This document shows positions 1 to 6,303 of a stretch of 7,715 nucleotides of DNA, piece after piece. Below the pieces are notes generated by a model that was not told where the DNA came from, searched no databases, and was given only the letters and a program-made list of their open reading frames with translations. The position numbers and the translations under genes were made by a program. The stretch is from Alphaproteobacteria bacterium (GTDB lineage Bacteria > Pseudomonadota > Alphaproteobacteria > Puniceispirillales > Puniceispirillaceae): assembly GCA_009936885.1 (NCBI GenBank), contig JAACDT010000023.1:1-7715 (forward strand), written 5' to 3'. Each line of letters opens with the position of its first letter. Positions within the stretch are counted from its first letter, which is position 1.

Positions 1-898
1 CATCATTAAGCATGTCAGACTGATAGAGATTATCTTGAGATTTAATTATAGGCGATGATAAAATTGAGATAATTTCTGAGACTGACTGAAAAAGATAGGC
101 TAATTGCATCCTTGAGCGCGGGGGTCAAGAGGGGAGCCTGGAATGGCCATAACCGGAACATTTCTTTCAGCTGCTTGTGATGCAGTGATAAGAGTGCCTG
201 ACTTAAAGGCAGCTTCAATTACAAGACAGCCATCTGATAATACTGCAATGATACGATTTCGTTGAGGAAAAAAACGGACCGCTGGATTTTGGCCAAAAGG
301 CATCTCAGATAAAATTAAACCACCTAATTTTACGGTTTGGTAAATATCACGGTTTTGCGAGGGATATGGAATATCAATCCCATTTCCCAACACAGCTATG
401 GTTCCTGAAATCTATGCCCCTTGATGTGCTGACCTATCAATTCCTCGCGCCATTCCAGAGATGACGACATAACCCTGTTCACCTAATTCACTTGATATTC
501 TCTCAGTATATTTGCAGCTTTTCAACGATGCGTTTCTTGCTCCAATAATGCTCAAAGTAGGTTTTTTAAGTAAATGCATGTGTCCAAGGCAGGATAGAAT
601 AAAAGGAGAGTCGTCAAAACTTTTTAAATGTTCTGGATAGCCATCTGATCCGCATGCAATAAAATGCCTACCAATTTGGGCAAGTTTTTCATATTCGCGC
701 TGAGCTGATGCCTCGCTTGCTGGCTGAACTTTTCCGCCTCTTCGCCTAGATAATTCAGGAATAGCTTCTATGGCTTTTTTAGTATTACTATAGAGATATA
801 AGCTGACGACTTGTGATAGGTCCAATTGTTGGGGTTCTGATTAGCCTGATGCGGCTGATTAACTCTGAATGCTCTATAAATGATTTTATAGAAGCTAG
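1..898 (-). pseudogene. dprA: dprA pseudogene (DNA-processing protein A), multiply disrupted, 3' end outside window
   Basis: Functional DprA binds incoming single-stranded DNA and loads RecA during natural transformation. The remnant keeps the family order. An N-terminal part with LIRTPTIGPITSRQL is readable only in one frame (about 865-794). The frame then changes near 793, where about two bases seem lost. The next frame (about 792-415) carries IPELSRRRGG, the Rossmann-like motifs IIGARNAS and SGMARGID, and ends at an in-frame TAG (412-414) where relatives usually have Leu. The same frame resumes with IAVLGNGIDIPYP, FPQRNRII and SGTLITA, up to DPRAQGCN. There a TAG (100-102) falls where the conserved GCNxLIRxGA motif should continue. 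Another frame picks up at position 100 as AYLFQSVSEIISILSP and stays open to the edge, implying about 16 missing bases. The first frame has no ATG, GTG or TTG after its upstream stop (899-901). Four lesions argue for a true pseudogene rather than a base-call error. Family assignment is firm; lesion sizes are inferred from remembered family sequence. Confidence 0.9.
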
Positions 899-922
899 TC
901 ATTAAATTTACATGAATAGGTT

Positions 923-947
923 AAAAAACAGCTTATCTGTAGGTAAG
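923..947 (-). terminator. weak candidate terminator downstream of plsY
   Basis: Read on the minus strand, CTTACC (947-942), loop TACA and GATAAG (937-932) form a 6-bp stem with one C-A mismatch. Three bases later comes a run of six T (928-923). It sits about 40 bases past the plsY stop, a sensible place to end the operon now that dprA is dead. The stem is short and AT-rich, so this is only a candidate. Confidence 0.2.
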
Positions 948-985
948 AAAAAGTACATCAATACTAAAAATTATAGTATTTTTGT

Positions 986-1621
986 CTAATTTTTTGATTT
1001 TGGCCTAGATGAAGTTGAAATTTTACTCTCTTCTCCCGATAATAATCGCTTGATGTTTTCTGTATGCCTGAAGAAAGCCAGCAGGGTTATAAACATAATA
1101 GCAATAGATATTTCATTGCTTTCCAAAATAAGCGCTGACATGCTTGAGCTAGCAAACGCGGTAAGGGCGGCTAGAGAAGAATATTTCATTATATAGGCAA
1201 CTAAAATCCAAGTCGCTACAAACAGAATCCCTGAAATAGGGGATAGCATTGTGATAACTGCTAATCCTGTGGCAACGCCTTTGCCGCCTGAGAATTTTAG
1301 CCAGACAGGATAGCAATGCCCAATTACAGCACTAACGCCGACAAGTCCTAAATATGCGTCTGCCAAAACTGCTTTCGATACAAAAAGACTAACGATAAAA
1401 ATGCTAAATGCGCCTTTTGCTGCATCCAGTATGAGCGTGGCCGCTGCGAGCGATTTGCGCCCTGTGCGTAATACATTTGTGGCCCCTATATTGCCAGAGC
1501 CAATAGTTCTGATATCCCCGCCACCTGCCATTTTGGTTAATATCAAACCAAAAGGAATACTTCCACAAAGATACCCAACAACTGTGCAAATTAATATATC
1601 GCCATTCATTAAATCACTCAT
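986..1621 (-). CDS. plsY: PlsY, acyl-phosphate:glycerol-3-phosphate acyltransferase
   Basis: Inner-membrane enzyme that moves an acyl group from acyl-phosphate (made by PlsX) to sn-glycerol-3-phosphate, giving lysophosphatidic acid, the first step of phospholipid synthesis. The 211-residue product has the usual family length and several hydrophobic spans. Family motifs are visible in order: GSIPFG (20-25), GSGNIGATNVLR (41-52), the glycine-rich GHCYPVWLKFSGGKG (101-115) and FFRHTENIKRL (183-193). The C-terminus is a short Ser/Lys-rich tail. It starts 41 bases after the pyrC' stop and is probably in the same transcript. Start choice is uncertain: GGAG at 1626-1623 is only one base from the first ATG (1621) and 13 bases from a second in-frame ATG (1609, starting MNGDIL). 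The first is kept by convention. The stop codon is TAG, which shows that TAG works as a stop in this genome. Confidence 0.95.
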   Translation of the reverse strand: MSDLMNGDILICTVVGYLCGSIPFGLILTKMAGGGDIRTIGSGNIGATNVLRTGRKSLAAATLILDAAKGAFSIFIVSLFVSKAVLADAYLGLVGVSAVIGHCYPVWLKFSGGKGVATGLAVITMLSPISGILFVATWILVAYIMKYSSLAALTAFASSSMSALILESNEISIAIMFITLLAFFRHTENIKRLLSGEESKISTSSRPKSKN

Positions 1622-1662
1622 TCTCCAACAAAACTTGGATGATAAAAAATCTAAGAGGTAAC

Positions 1663-2940
1663 CTAACTGGTTACTGAGATACCATTTACAAAACAGCCTG
1701 CAACCTTGCTGTCTATCAGATAATGTTCAAAAGGGGTTATTTGAGATTGGGACATAAAACCAGACCCCCGAATAACACTTGAAGAAGATAATTTTACTAT
1801 TGTAATATTCGCTTTAGCGGCAATTGCAAGTTTTGGAATAGGCAAGGAAAGCGTTTTAGCAGGCGCGACACTTAGAGCATTCACAATTTTTGTCAAGCTA
1901 ATGCTGTGTGTATGAAACAAGCTAAAAGCAAGTGGCAACAAGGTTTCAACGCCTGCAGCCCCAGAAGCTGCCTGTCCAAATGGCAGCATTTTTCTGTCCA
2001 TCTCTATAGGGTGATGATCAGAAGCGATTGCATCTATGGTGCCGTCTGCTATGGCATCAATTATGGCTAGTCTGTCTGCTTCATCACGAAGTGGCGGATT
2101 TAAACGAAAGGATGTATTATAGTCTGCTGTCGCTTTGTCATTGAGTAAGAAGTAAGCAGGAGAGGTATCTGCTGTTATTGGCAATCCTTTGCTCTTTGCC
2201 AGACGCAAAGCCTCAATGGATGATGCAGTTGAGATATGAGCTGCATGATATCTGCATCCAGTAAGTGAGACAAGATTAATATCTCGCTCTAATATAATGG
2301 TCTCTGCTATGGATGGCTCTCCAATTAATCCAAGGCGGATTGCGGTTTCGCTCTCATTCATGTCAGTGTCTTTGCTTAGATACGGATCTGAGCAATGATG
2401 AATGATAGGTTTATCTAGCATTTTTGAATAGGTCATTATCCTGCGCATGAGAAGGGAGTGAGAGACACTCTCAAGACTATTTGCAAAGCCAACAGCGCCT
2501 GCCTTTGCCATCATTCCAAGCTCTGCCATATGCTTGTTATCAAGAGATTGTGTCATTGCCCCGTATAGATGGAACAGAGCACCCTTATAGCTTGATGCGC
2601 GAAGTTTAAGGGAATCTATCATTACAGCAGAATCGATCACAGGAGATGTTGCAGGCAGACTAACAAGCTGGGTTATTCCAGCATTGCCTGCCGCAGCGAG
2701 CAAGTCAGATAAGGATTCTAAATGCTCAGTCCCGGGGTCAGCAGACTGCACTCTCATATCAATCGCGCCTGGCATTATAACGCATCCAGTGCAGTCTATT
2801 ACAGTATCAATATCGGCATTATCAGGTAGCTGTGTTACCACTGAAGCAATATGATCGCCCTCAATGATAATATGACCAAGCATATCAAGATTTTCAGAAG
2901 GGCAAATTAATCGTCCATTTTTTAATAATGTTTTGCTCAA
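1663..2940 (-). CDS. pyrC: PyrC', dihydroorotase-family protein without the HxH metal motif, likely PyrB partner
   Basis: Class I dihydroorotase homologue of 425 residues starting at TTG 2940. This start is preferred over an in-frame TTG at 2970 because it has AGGAG seven bases upstream (2952-2948) and forms a TTGA overlap with the pyrB stop. The amidohydrolase barrel is recognisable: PGAIDMRV (57-64), LPATSPVID (95-103), [11 protein letters not shown] (179-189), HAAHISTA (232-239), [11 protein letters not shown] (280-290) and DAIASDHHP (303-311). The HxH that binds metal in active enzymes is R63-V-Q65 here, and the later Asp ligand region (usually FTDD or FTDG) reads FANS with Asn154. His181/182, His235 and Asp308 remain. 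Known precedent: PyrC' proteins of Pseudomonas are inactive and needed for aspartate transcarbamoylase assembly, and several alphaproteobacterial copies read DMRVQ. I infer a structural role with PyrB, with a catalytic dihydroorotase elsewhere. Residual activity cannot be excluded. It ends in TAG. Confidence 0.88.
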   Translation of the reverse strand: MSKTLLKNGRLICPSENLDMLGHIIIEGDHIASVVTQLPDNADIDTVIDCTGCVIMPGAIDMRVQSADPGTEHLESLSDLLAAAGNAGITQLVSLPATSPVIDSAVMIDSLKLRASSYKGALFHLYGAMTQSLDNKHMAELGMMAKAGAVGFANSLESVSHSLLMRRIMTYSKMLDKPIIHHCSDPYLSKDTDMNESETAIRLGLIGEPSIAETIILERDINLVSLTGCRYHAAHISTASSIEALRLAKSKGLPITADTSPAYFLLNDKATADYNTSFRLNPPLRDEADRLAIIDAIADGTIDAIASDHHPIEMDRKMLPFGQAASGAAGVETLLPLAFSLFHTHSISLTKIVNALSVAPAKTLSLPIPKLAIAAKANITIVKLSSSSVIRGSGFMSQSQITPFEHYLIDSKVAGCFVNGISVTS

Positions 2941-2952
2941 AGCTGCGCTCCT
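2937..2952 (-). promoter_or_regulatory. Shine-Dalgarno and TTGA stop/start overlap coupling pyrB to pyrC'
   Basis: AGGAG (2952-2948) lies inside the last pyrB codons, seven bases before a TTG start (2940-2938) that overlaps the pyrB TGA stop (2939-2937). This pattern favours re-initiation by the same ribosomes and near-equal output of the two proteins, as expected for partners in one complex. It also decides the pyrC' start. Confidence 0.75.
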
Positions 2953-3902
2953 GCAACTGCTTCTAGGCAAGCCATTCGAGTTGCTACACCAAGCTCGACT
3001 TGCGTGCGTATTAGACTTTTACTATTGTCATCTGCAATTTTTGAGTCTATTTCAACGCCTCTATTCATCGGCCCTGGATGCATAATAAGCGCTTTAGGAG
3101 CAGCCTTTTGTAGCTTATGCGTATCAAGCCCGAATAGATGAAAATACTCATGCTGGCTTGGTGCTTCTCTGCCTTCCATACGCTCTGTTTGAAGGCGAAG
3201 CATCATAACAATCTCGCATCCGGCAATCCCTTTTTCCATATCGGTATATATAGGTACGCCCATTTCAGAAAAATAAGGCGAAACGAGAGTAGCAGGGCTG
3301 ACAAGCCTTACTTCAGCGCCTAATGCAGATAAAAGATAAAGGTTTGAGCGAGCGACCCTGCTATTATTAATATCGCCGCAAATTGCAATTTTTAATCCAG
3401 CTATTCTTCCAAGGCTGCGTTTAATGGTTAGGGCATCGAGAATCGCTTGGGTTGGATGCTCATGCCTTCCATCTCCTGCATTAATGACGGCCGCATCAAC
3501 ATGCTGGCTCAGTAATAATGACGCCCCAGATGCATGATGCCGTGCCACCAATATGTCTGGCCGCATCGCATTTAAGGTTGTTGCTGTATCAATTAGGGTC
3601 TCGCCTTTTTTAACAGAAGATCCGTTTACCGATATATTCAACACAGATGCTCCAAGACGCTTTGCCGCTATTTCAAAAGAAACACGTGTTCTAGTTGAAT
3701 TTTCAAAAAACATATTCAAAACAGTGGTATTTGATAAAATATCGGGGAATGATTGCTTTGGTCTATCGGCGAAATAATCGGCTCTATCCAGAAGGTCATT
3801 AATTTCACTAATAGGCATTTCTTCAATACCAAGCAGATGCTTTTTTGAAAGCGTAACTGCGGCCTTTTGAGTATCGTTCAGCTTAGATATATCTTTGTTC
3901 AT
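2937..3902 (-). CDS. pyrB: PyrB, aspartate carbamoyltransferase catalytic subunit
   Basis: Cytoplasmic enzyme joining carbamoyl phosphate and L-aspartate to N-carbamoyl-L-aspartate, the committed step of pyrimidine synthesis. The 321-residue product is of normal length. The carbamoyl-phosphate site is seen in [12 protein letters not shown] (66-77), the mobile-loop lysine in SSVKKGET (95-102), then HPTQA (149-153), the Rossmann-like segment [15 protein letters not shown] (172-186), the aspartate-binding loop MLRLQTERM (234-242, Arg236 and Gln238) and HPGPMNRG (275-282). All look intact, so the enzyme should be active. The ATG at 3902 is chosen; a TTG codon directly before it (3905) is a less likely start. 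No clear Shine-Dalgarno precedes it, so translation may depend on coupling to ruvX, whose stop is 29 bases upstream. No regulatory PyrI subunit is present; the partner is the coupled PyrC'. Confidence 0.97.
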   Translation of the reverse strand: MNKDISKLNDTQKAAVTLSKKHLLGIEEMPISEINDLLDRADYFADRPKQSFPDILSNTTVLNMFFENSTRTRVSFEIAAKRLGASVLNISVNGSSVKKGETLIDTATTLNAMRPDILVARHHASGASLLLSQHVDAAVINAGDGRHEHPTQAILDALTIKRSLGRIAGLKIAICGDINNSRVARSNLYLLSALGAEVRLVSPATLVSPYFSEMGVPIYTDMEKGIAGCEIVMMLRLQTERMEGREAPSQHEYFHLFGLDTHKLQKAAPKALIMHPGPMNRGVEIDSKIADDNSKSLIRTQVELGVATRMACLEAVAGAQL

Positions 3903-3931
3903 CAAGAAGCATTATATACACGTTAATTTGG

Positions 3932-4429
3932 TTATACGTCCAGAATCTTTATTTTTTTATTCTGATAGCTTAGTTGATACTGGTCAAAAGCAGACTGTAA
4001 TATCCAGCTTGCAGCAAGCGCATCTCGTTTATTATGCCTTTTTTTCCGTGTTAAATCTGCCTCAATCATACTTTTCTCAACAGCATGCGTGGATAATCGC
4101 TCATCTTGAAACATTATAGGAACATCTTTAATCCGCATTAATGCATGCGCAAAATCTCTTACAGAATCGCATGCCGGACCTTTATCCCCATTCATAAGTA
4201 ATGGCCAGCCAATAACAAGCCCACCAACCGCTAACTCTTCCATCTCGTTGAATAATTCAGCCATGTCTGTGGAGAATTTTTGTCGCCATAATATTCGATG
4301 TGGGGATGCTATTTTATGGCCTGGATCCCCAAGGGCTATTCCAATGGTTTTTTTGCCAACATCAAGCCCCATCAAGCGCTGACCCGCATTAATTTGGGTT
4401 ATTGTATCATCTATGTTGCAGATTGTCAT
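3932..4429 (-). CDS. ruvX: RuvX/YqgF family, Holliday-junction resolvase-like nuclease
   Basis: Small RNase H-fold protein; relatives act in 16S rRNA 5'-end processing and some cleave branched DNA. With the ATG at 4429 it has 165 residues. Motifs: GLDVGKKTIGIALGD (21-35, acidic Asp23), VIGWPLLMNGDKGP (72-85), FQDERLST (107-114, Glu110) and RDALAASWILQ (135-145, Asp136), giving the acidic residues expected of a metal-dependent active site. A GTG at 4444 would add five residues (MLARL). The ATG is preferred because relatives commonly begin at the M-x-x-C/N-x-x-D/E region seen here (MTICNIDD). It heads the minus-strand operon, 29 bases before pyrB. Its start codon overlaps the -35 box of the divergent gatCAB promoter. 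The stop is TAA. Catalytic residues are assigned by family pattern and the physiological substrate is not shown by sequence. Confidence 0.93.
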   Translation of the reverse strand: MTICNIDDTITQINAGQRLMGLDVGKKTIGIALGDPGHKIASPHRILWRQKFSTDMAELFNEMEELAVGGLVIGWPLLMNGDKGPACDSVRDFAHALMRIKDVPIMFQDERLSTHAVEKSMIEADLTRKKRHNKRDALAASWILQSAFDQYQLSYQNKKIKILDV

Positions 4430-4451
4430 AAGCCGTGCTAGCACCTATAAT
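4423..4451 (+). promoter_or_regulatory. sigma-70 promoter for gatCAB
   Basis: TTGTCA (4423-4428) and TATAAT (4446-4451) are separated by exactly 17 bases. This matches 5 of 6 bases of the consensus -35 and all of the consensus -10. Transcription would begin near 4458, giving a leader of about 47 bases before the gatC ATG. The -35 box covers the ATG of the divergent ruvX gene (4427-4429), so the promoter cannot drift freely. Confidence 0.75.
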
Positions 4452-4462
4452 TTATATATATA

Positions 4463-4490
4463 AGCATAACCAAAATCGGAAATATCACAA
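4463..4490 (-). promoter_or_regulatory. candidate promoter for ruvX-pyrB-pyrC'-plsY
   Basis: On the minus strand TTGTGA (4490-4485) and TATGCT (4468-4463) are 16 bases apart, each with 4 of 6 consensus bases or slightly better. Predicted initiation is near 4455, about 25 bases before the ruvX ATG. A promoter must lie in this spacer or further upstream, because the operon starts here. The AT-rich run TATATATA next to it offers alternative -10 boxes. It faces, and would interfere with, the stronger gatCAB promoter. Confidence 0.35.
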
Positions 4491-4506
4491 TTGGAATTAT
4501 CACAAT
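4478..4506 (+). repeat. 15-base tandem near-repeat over the gatC ribosome-binding region
   Basis: GGAAATATCACAAT (4478-4491) is followed at a 15-base period by GGAATTATCACAAT (4493-4506), with one mismatch in 14. The second copy supplies the weak GGA Shine-Dalgarno element (4493-4495) and the first two bases of the gatC ATG. The first copy has the same layout but reads ATT where the start codon would be. It looks like a small local duplication. Confidence 0.7.
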
Positions 4507-4792
4507 GGCCGTTGATAAACATGCTGTAAAGAAAATTGCCCGTCTTGCTAGACTGCAAATATCTGACGAAAAATCAGAATTATTATCAGCTGATTTAGGC
4601 AATATTCTAAATTGGATTGAACAGCTAGAAGAGGTTGATGCTACTGGCATTGAGCCATTGGCGAGCGTTAATGAGCATTCGCTTCCTTGGCGCGAGGATT
4701 TAGTTACAGATGGTGAAATAAACGATCAGGTCTTAAAAAATGCTCCAGAGACTGCAGGGGAATTTTTTGTAGTACCTAAGGTTGTAGAATAA
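4505..4792 (+). CDS. gatC: GatC, Asp/Glu-tRNA amidotransferase subunit C
   Basis: Small subunit that wraps around the GatA-GatB interface and stabilises the GatCAB complex; it has no catalytic site. The 95-residue product has the normal length and family pattern: an N-terminal helix VKKIARLARLQIS (8-20), a second helix rich in acidic and aliphatic residues with ILNWIEQLEEVDATGIEPLASV (about 33-54), then LPWREDLV and the C-terminal NAPE...FFVVPKVVE. The ATG follows a weak GGA element at 4493-4495. It is the first gene after the TTGTCA/TATAAT promoter and lies 29 bases before gatA. The stop is TAA. Confidence 0.96.
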   Translation: MAVDKHAVKKIARLARLQISDEKSELLSADLGNILNWIEQLEEVDATGIEPLASVNEHSLPWREDLVTDGEINDQVLKNAPETAGEFFVVPKVVE

Positions 4793-4821
4793 AAATTTCA
4801 CACATACGATAAGGTTTTTTC

Positions 4822-6303
4822 ATGTCAGACTTATTAAAAATGACGGCCACGCAAGCTGCATCTTCTCTATTGAAAAAAGAGATATCGTCTGTTGAGCTAA
4901 CAAACGCCTACATCGATGCCATGGAAACAACATCGGCATTAAATAATTATGTAACGCCGACGATTGAAATCGCAAAAAAAATGGCAGAAAACTCTGATAA
5001 GACCTTTGCCGCTGGAAGCGCAGGCCCATTAGCAGGTCTGCCTATCGGCGTTAAAGATTTATTTTGCACAAAAGATACTCAAACAACCGCGTGTTCTGGC
5101 ATTTTAAAAGGGTTTACACCTACTTACGAAAGCACAGTAACTTCTCAGATTTGGCAGTCTGGCGGTGTCATGCTTGGCAAATTGAATTGTGATGAGTTTG
5201 CGATGGGCTCATCTAATGAGACAAGTATCTTTGGCCCTGCTGTGAACCCATGGAGTGCTAAAGATGGCGCTGCGCTTTCTGCTGGCGGTTCTTCTGGTGG
5301 TTCTGCTTCTTCTGTTGCAGCTGGTTCTGCATTGATGAGCGTTGGAACAGATACTGGTGGCTCTATCCGGCAGCCTGCTGCTTTTTGCGGGGTAGTTGGA
5401 TTAAAGCCTACTTATGGCCGCTGCTCTAGATGGGGCATTATTGCTTTTGCATCTTCTCTTGACCAAGCAGGCCCGTTCACGCGTACGGTTGGGGATTCAG
5501 CGCTTATCTTTTCAGCAATGGCAGGGCATGATAGCAAGGATTCAACCTCAGCATCTGTTGGTGTGCCTAATTTCTCTGACGCGGTTAATTCTAGCGTTGA
5601 GGGCATGCGCATTGGTATTCCTGGCGAATATCATATGGATGGAATGGATGATGAAATTACGCGAATATGGAAGCAGGGCCGGTCTTGGTTAGAACAGGCA
5701 GGGGCAACCATTGTTGATATAAGTCTTCCTCATACAAAATATGCCCTCCCATGCTATTATATAATAGCGCCTGCAGAAGCCTCATCAAATCTTGCGCGCT
5801 ATGACGGGGTGCGATATGGCAACAGAGTAGACGCTGAAACGCTTGATGAGATGTATGAGGCAACACGTGCCGCAGGGTTTGGAGAAGAGGTGCAACGTCG
5901 CATTCTTATTGGAACCTATGCGCTATCTGCTGGGTATTATGATGCGTATTATCTAAAAGCTCAACAGGTAAGGCGATTGATAAAACAGGATTTTGATTTA
6001 GCATTTAACAATGTGGATGCTATTTTAACGCCCACTACGCCAACTGCGGCCTTCGAATTAGGTGCGAAAATATCAGACCCGATTACCATGTATTTAAATG
6101 ATATTTTTACCGTTCCTGCAAACCTTGCAGGGATTCCTGGAATATCTGTTCCAGCAGGATTATCGAAACAGGGTCTGCCGCTTGGCCTGCAGCTATTGGC
6201 AGCACCGTTCAGAGAAGATAGATTATTTTCGGTTGCAAGCGCTATTGAAACACAAGCCCAGTTTTTGCTAGCACCCGCACGTTCAGCAGGAGAATTATTA
6301 TGA
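4822..6303 (+). CDS. gatA: GatA, Asp/Glu-tRNA amidotransferase subunit A (glutaminase)
   Basis: Amidase-signature subunit that hydrolyses glutamine and passes ammonia through a tunnel to GatB. The 493-residue product is full length. The Ser-cisSer-Lys triad can be placed: Lys78 in [10 protein letters not shown] (72-81), cis-Ser157 in [10 protein letters not shown] (154-163), and nucleophile Ser181 in [11 protein letters not shown] (175-185). The 24-residue Ser-Ser spacing is as in other amidase-signature enzymes. The segment [15 protein letters not shown] follows directly. The C-terminal part with [14 protein letters not shown] and LPLGLQLL is also family-typical. The ATG has AAGG (4811-4814) seven bases upstream. 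The stop TGA overlaps the gatB start as ATGA, so the two subunits are translationally coupled. No defects seen. Confidence 0.98.
   Translation: MSDLLKMTATQAASSLLKKEISSVELTNAYIDAMETTSALNNYVTPTIEIAKKMAENSDKTFAAGSAGPLAGLPIGVKDLFCTKDTQTTACSGILKGFTPTYESTVTSQIWQSGGVMLGKLNCDEFAMGSSNETSIFGPAVNPWSAKDGAALSAGGSSGGSASSVAAGSALMSVGTDTGGSIRQPAAFCGVVGLKPTYGRCSRWGIIAFASSLDQAGPFTRTVGDSALIFSAMAGHDSKDSTSASVGVPNFSDAVNSSVEGMRIGIPGEYHMDGMDDEITRIWKQGRSWLEQAGATIVDISLPHTKYALPCYYIIAPAEASSNLARYDGVRYGNRVDAETLDEMYEATRAAGFGEEVQRRILIGTYALSAGYYDAYYLKAQQVRRLIKQDFDLAFNNVDAILTPTTPTAAFELGAKISDPITMYLNDIFTVPANLAGIPGISVPAGLSKQGLPLGLQLLAAPFREDRLFSVASAIETQAQFLLAPARSAGELL
6288..6303 (+). promoter_or_regulatory. Shine-Dalgarno and ATGA overlap coupling gatA to gatB
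   Basis: AGGAGA (6288-6293) lies six bases before the gatB ATG (6300-6302), whose last two bases are the start of the gatA TGA (6301-6303). It fixes the gatB start and suggests coupled translation of the two core subunits. Confidence 0.8.

Noticed and set aside
412..414. Programmed readthrough or reassigned TAG in dprA
   Set aside because: plsY and pyrC' end in TAG, and dprA carries at least two further frame-breaking lesions that readthrough would not rescue.
412..825. A separate 137-residue protein starting at TTG 825
   Set aside because: It is the middle of dprA: family text continues in the same frame past its TAG and in another frame before its TTG. It is a fragment, not an independent gene.
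960..984. Inverted repeat AATACTA/TAGTATT followed by T residues on the plus strand
   Set aside because: No plus-strand gene ends here, and on the minus strand the stem is followed by GATGTAC with no T run. The stem is almost all A/T and probably chance.
2941..2970. Start of pyrC' at TTG 2970 (ten residues longer)
   Set aside because: The extra residues overlap pyrB, have no SD, and the TTG at 2940 has AGGAG at the right distance and forms the TTGA overlap.
4430..4444. GTG start for ruvX at 4444
   Set aside because: It adds five residues not typical of the family and has no better SD. The ATG at 4429 fits homologue N-termini, although the GTG cannot be fully excluded.
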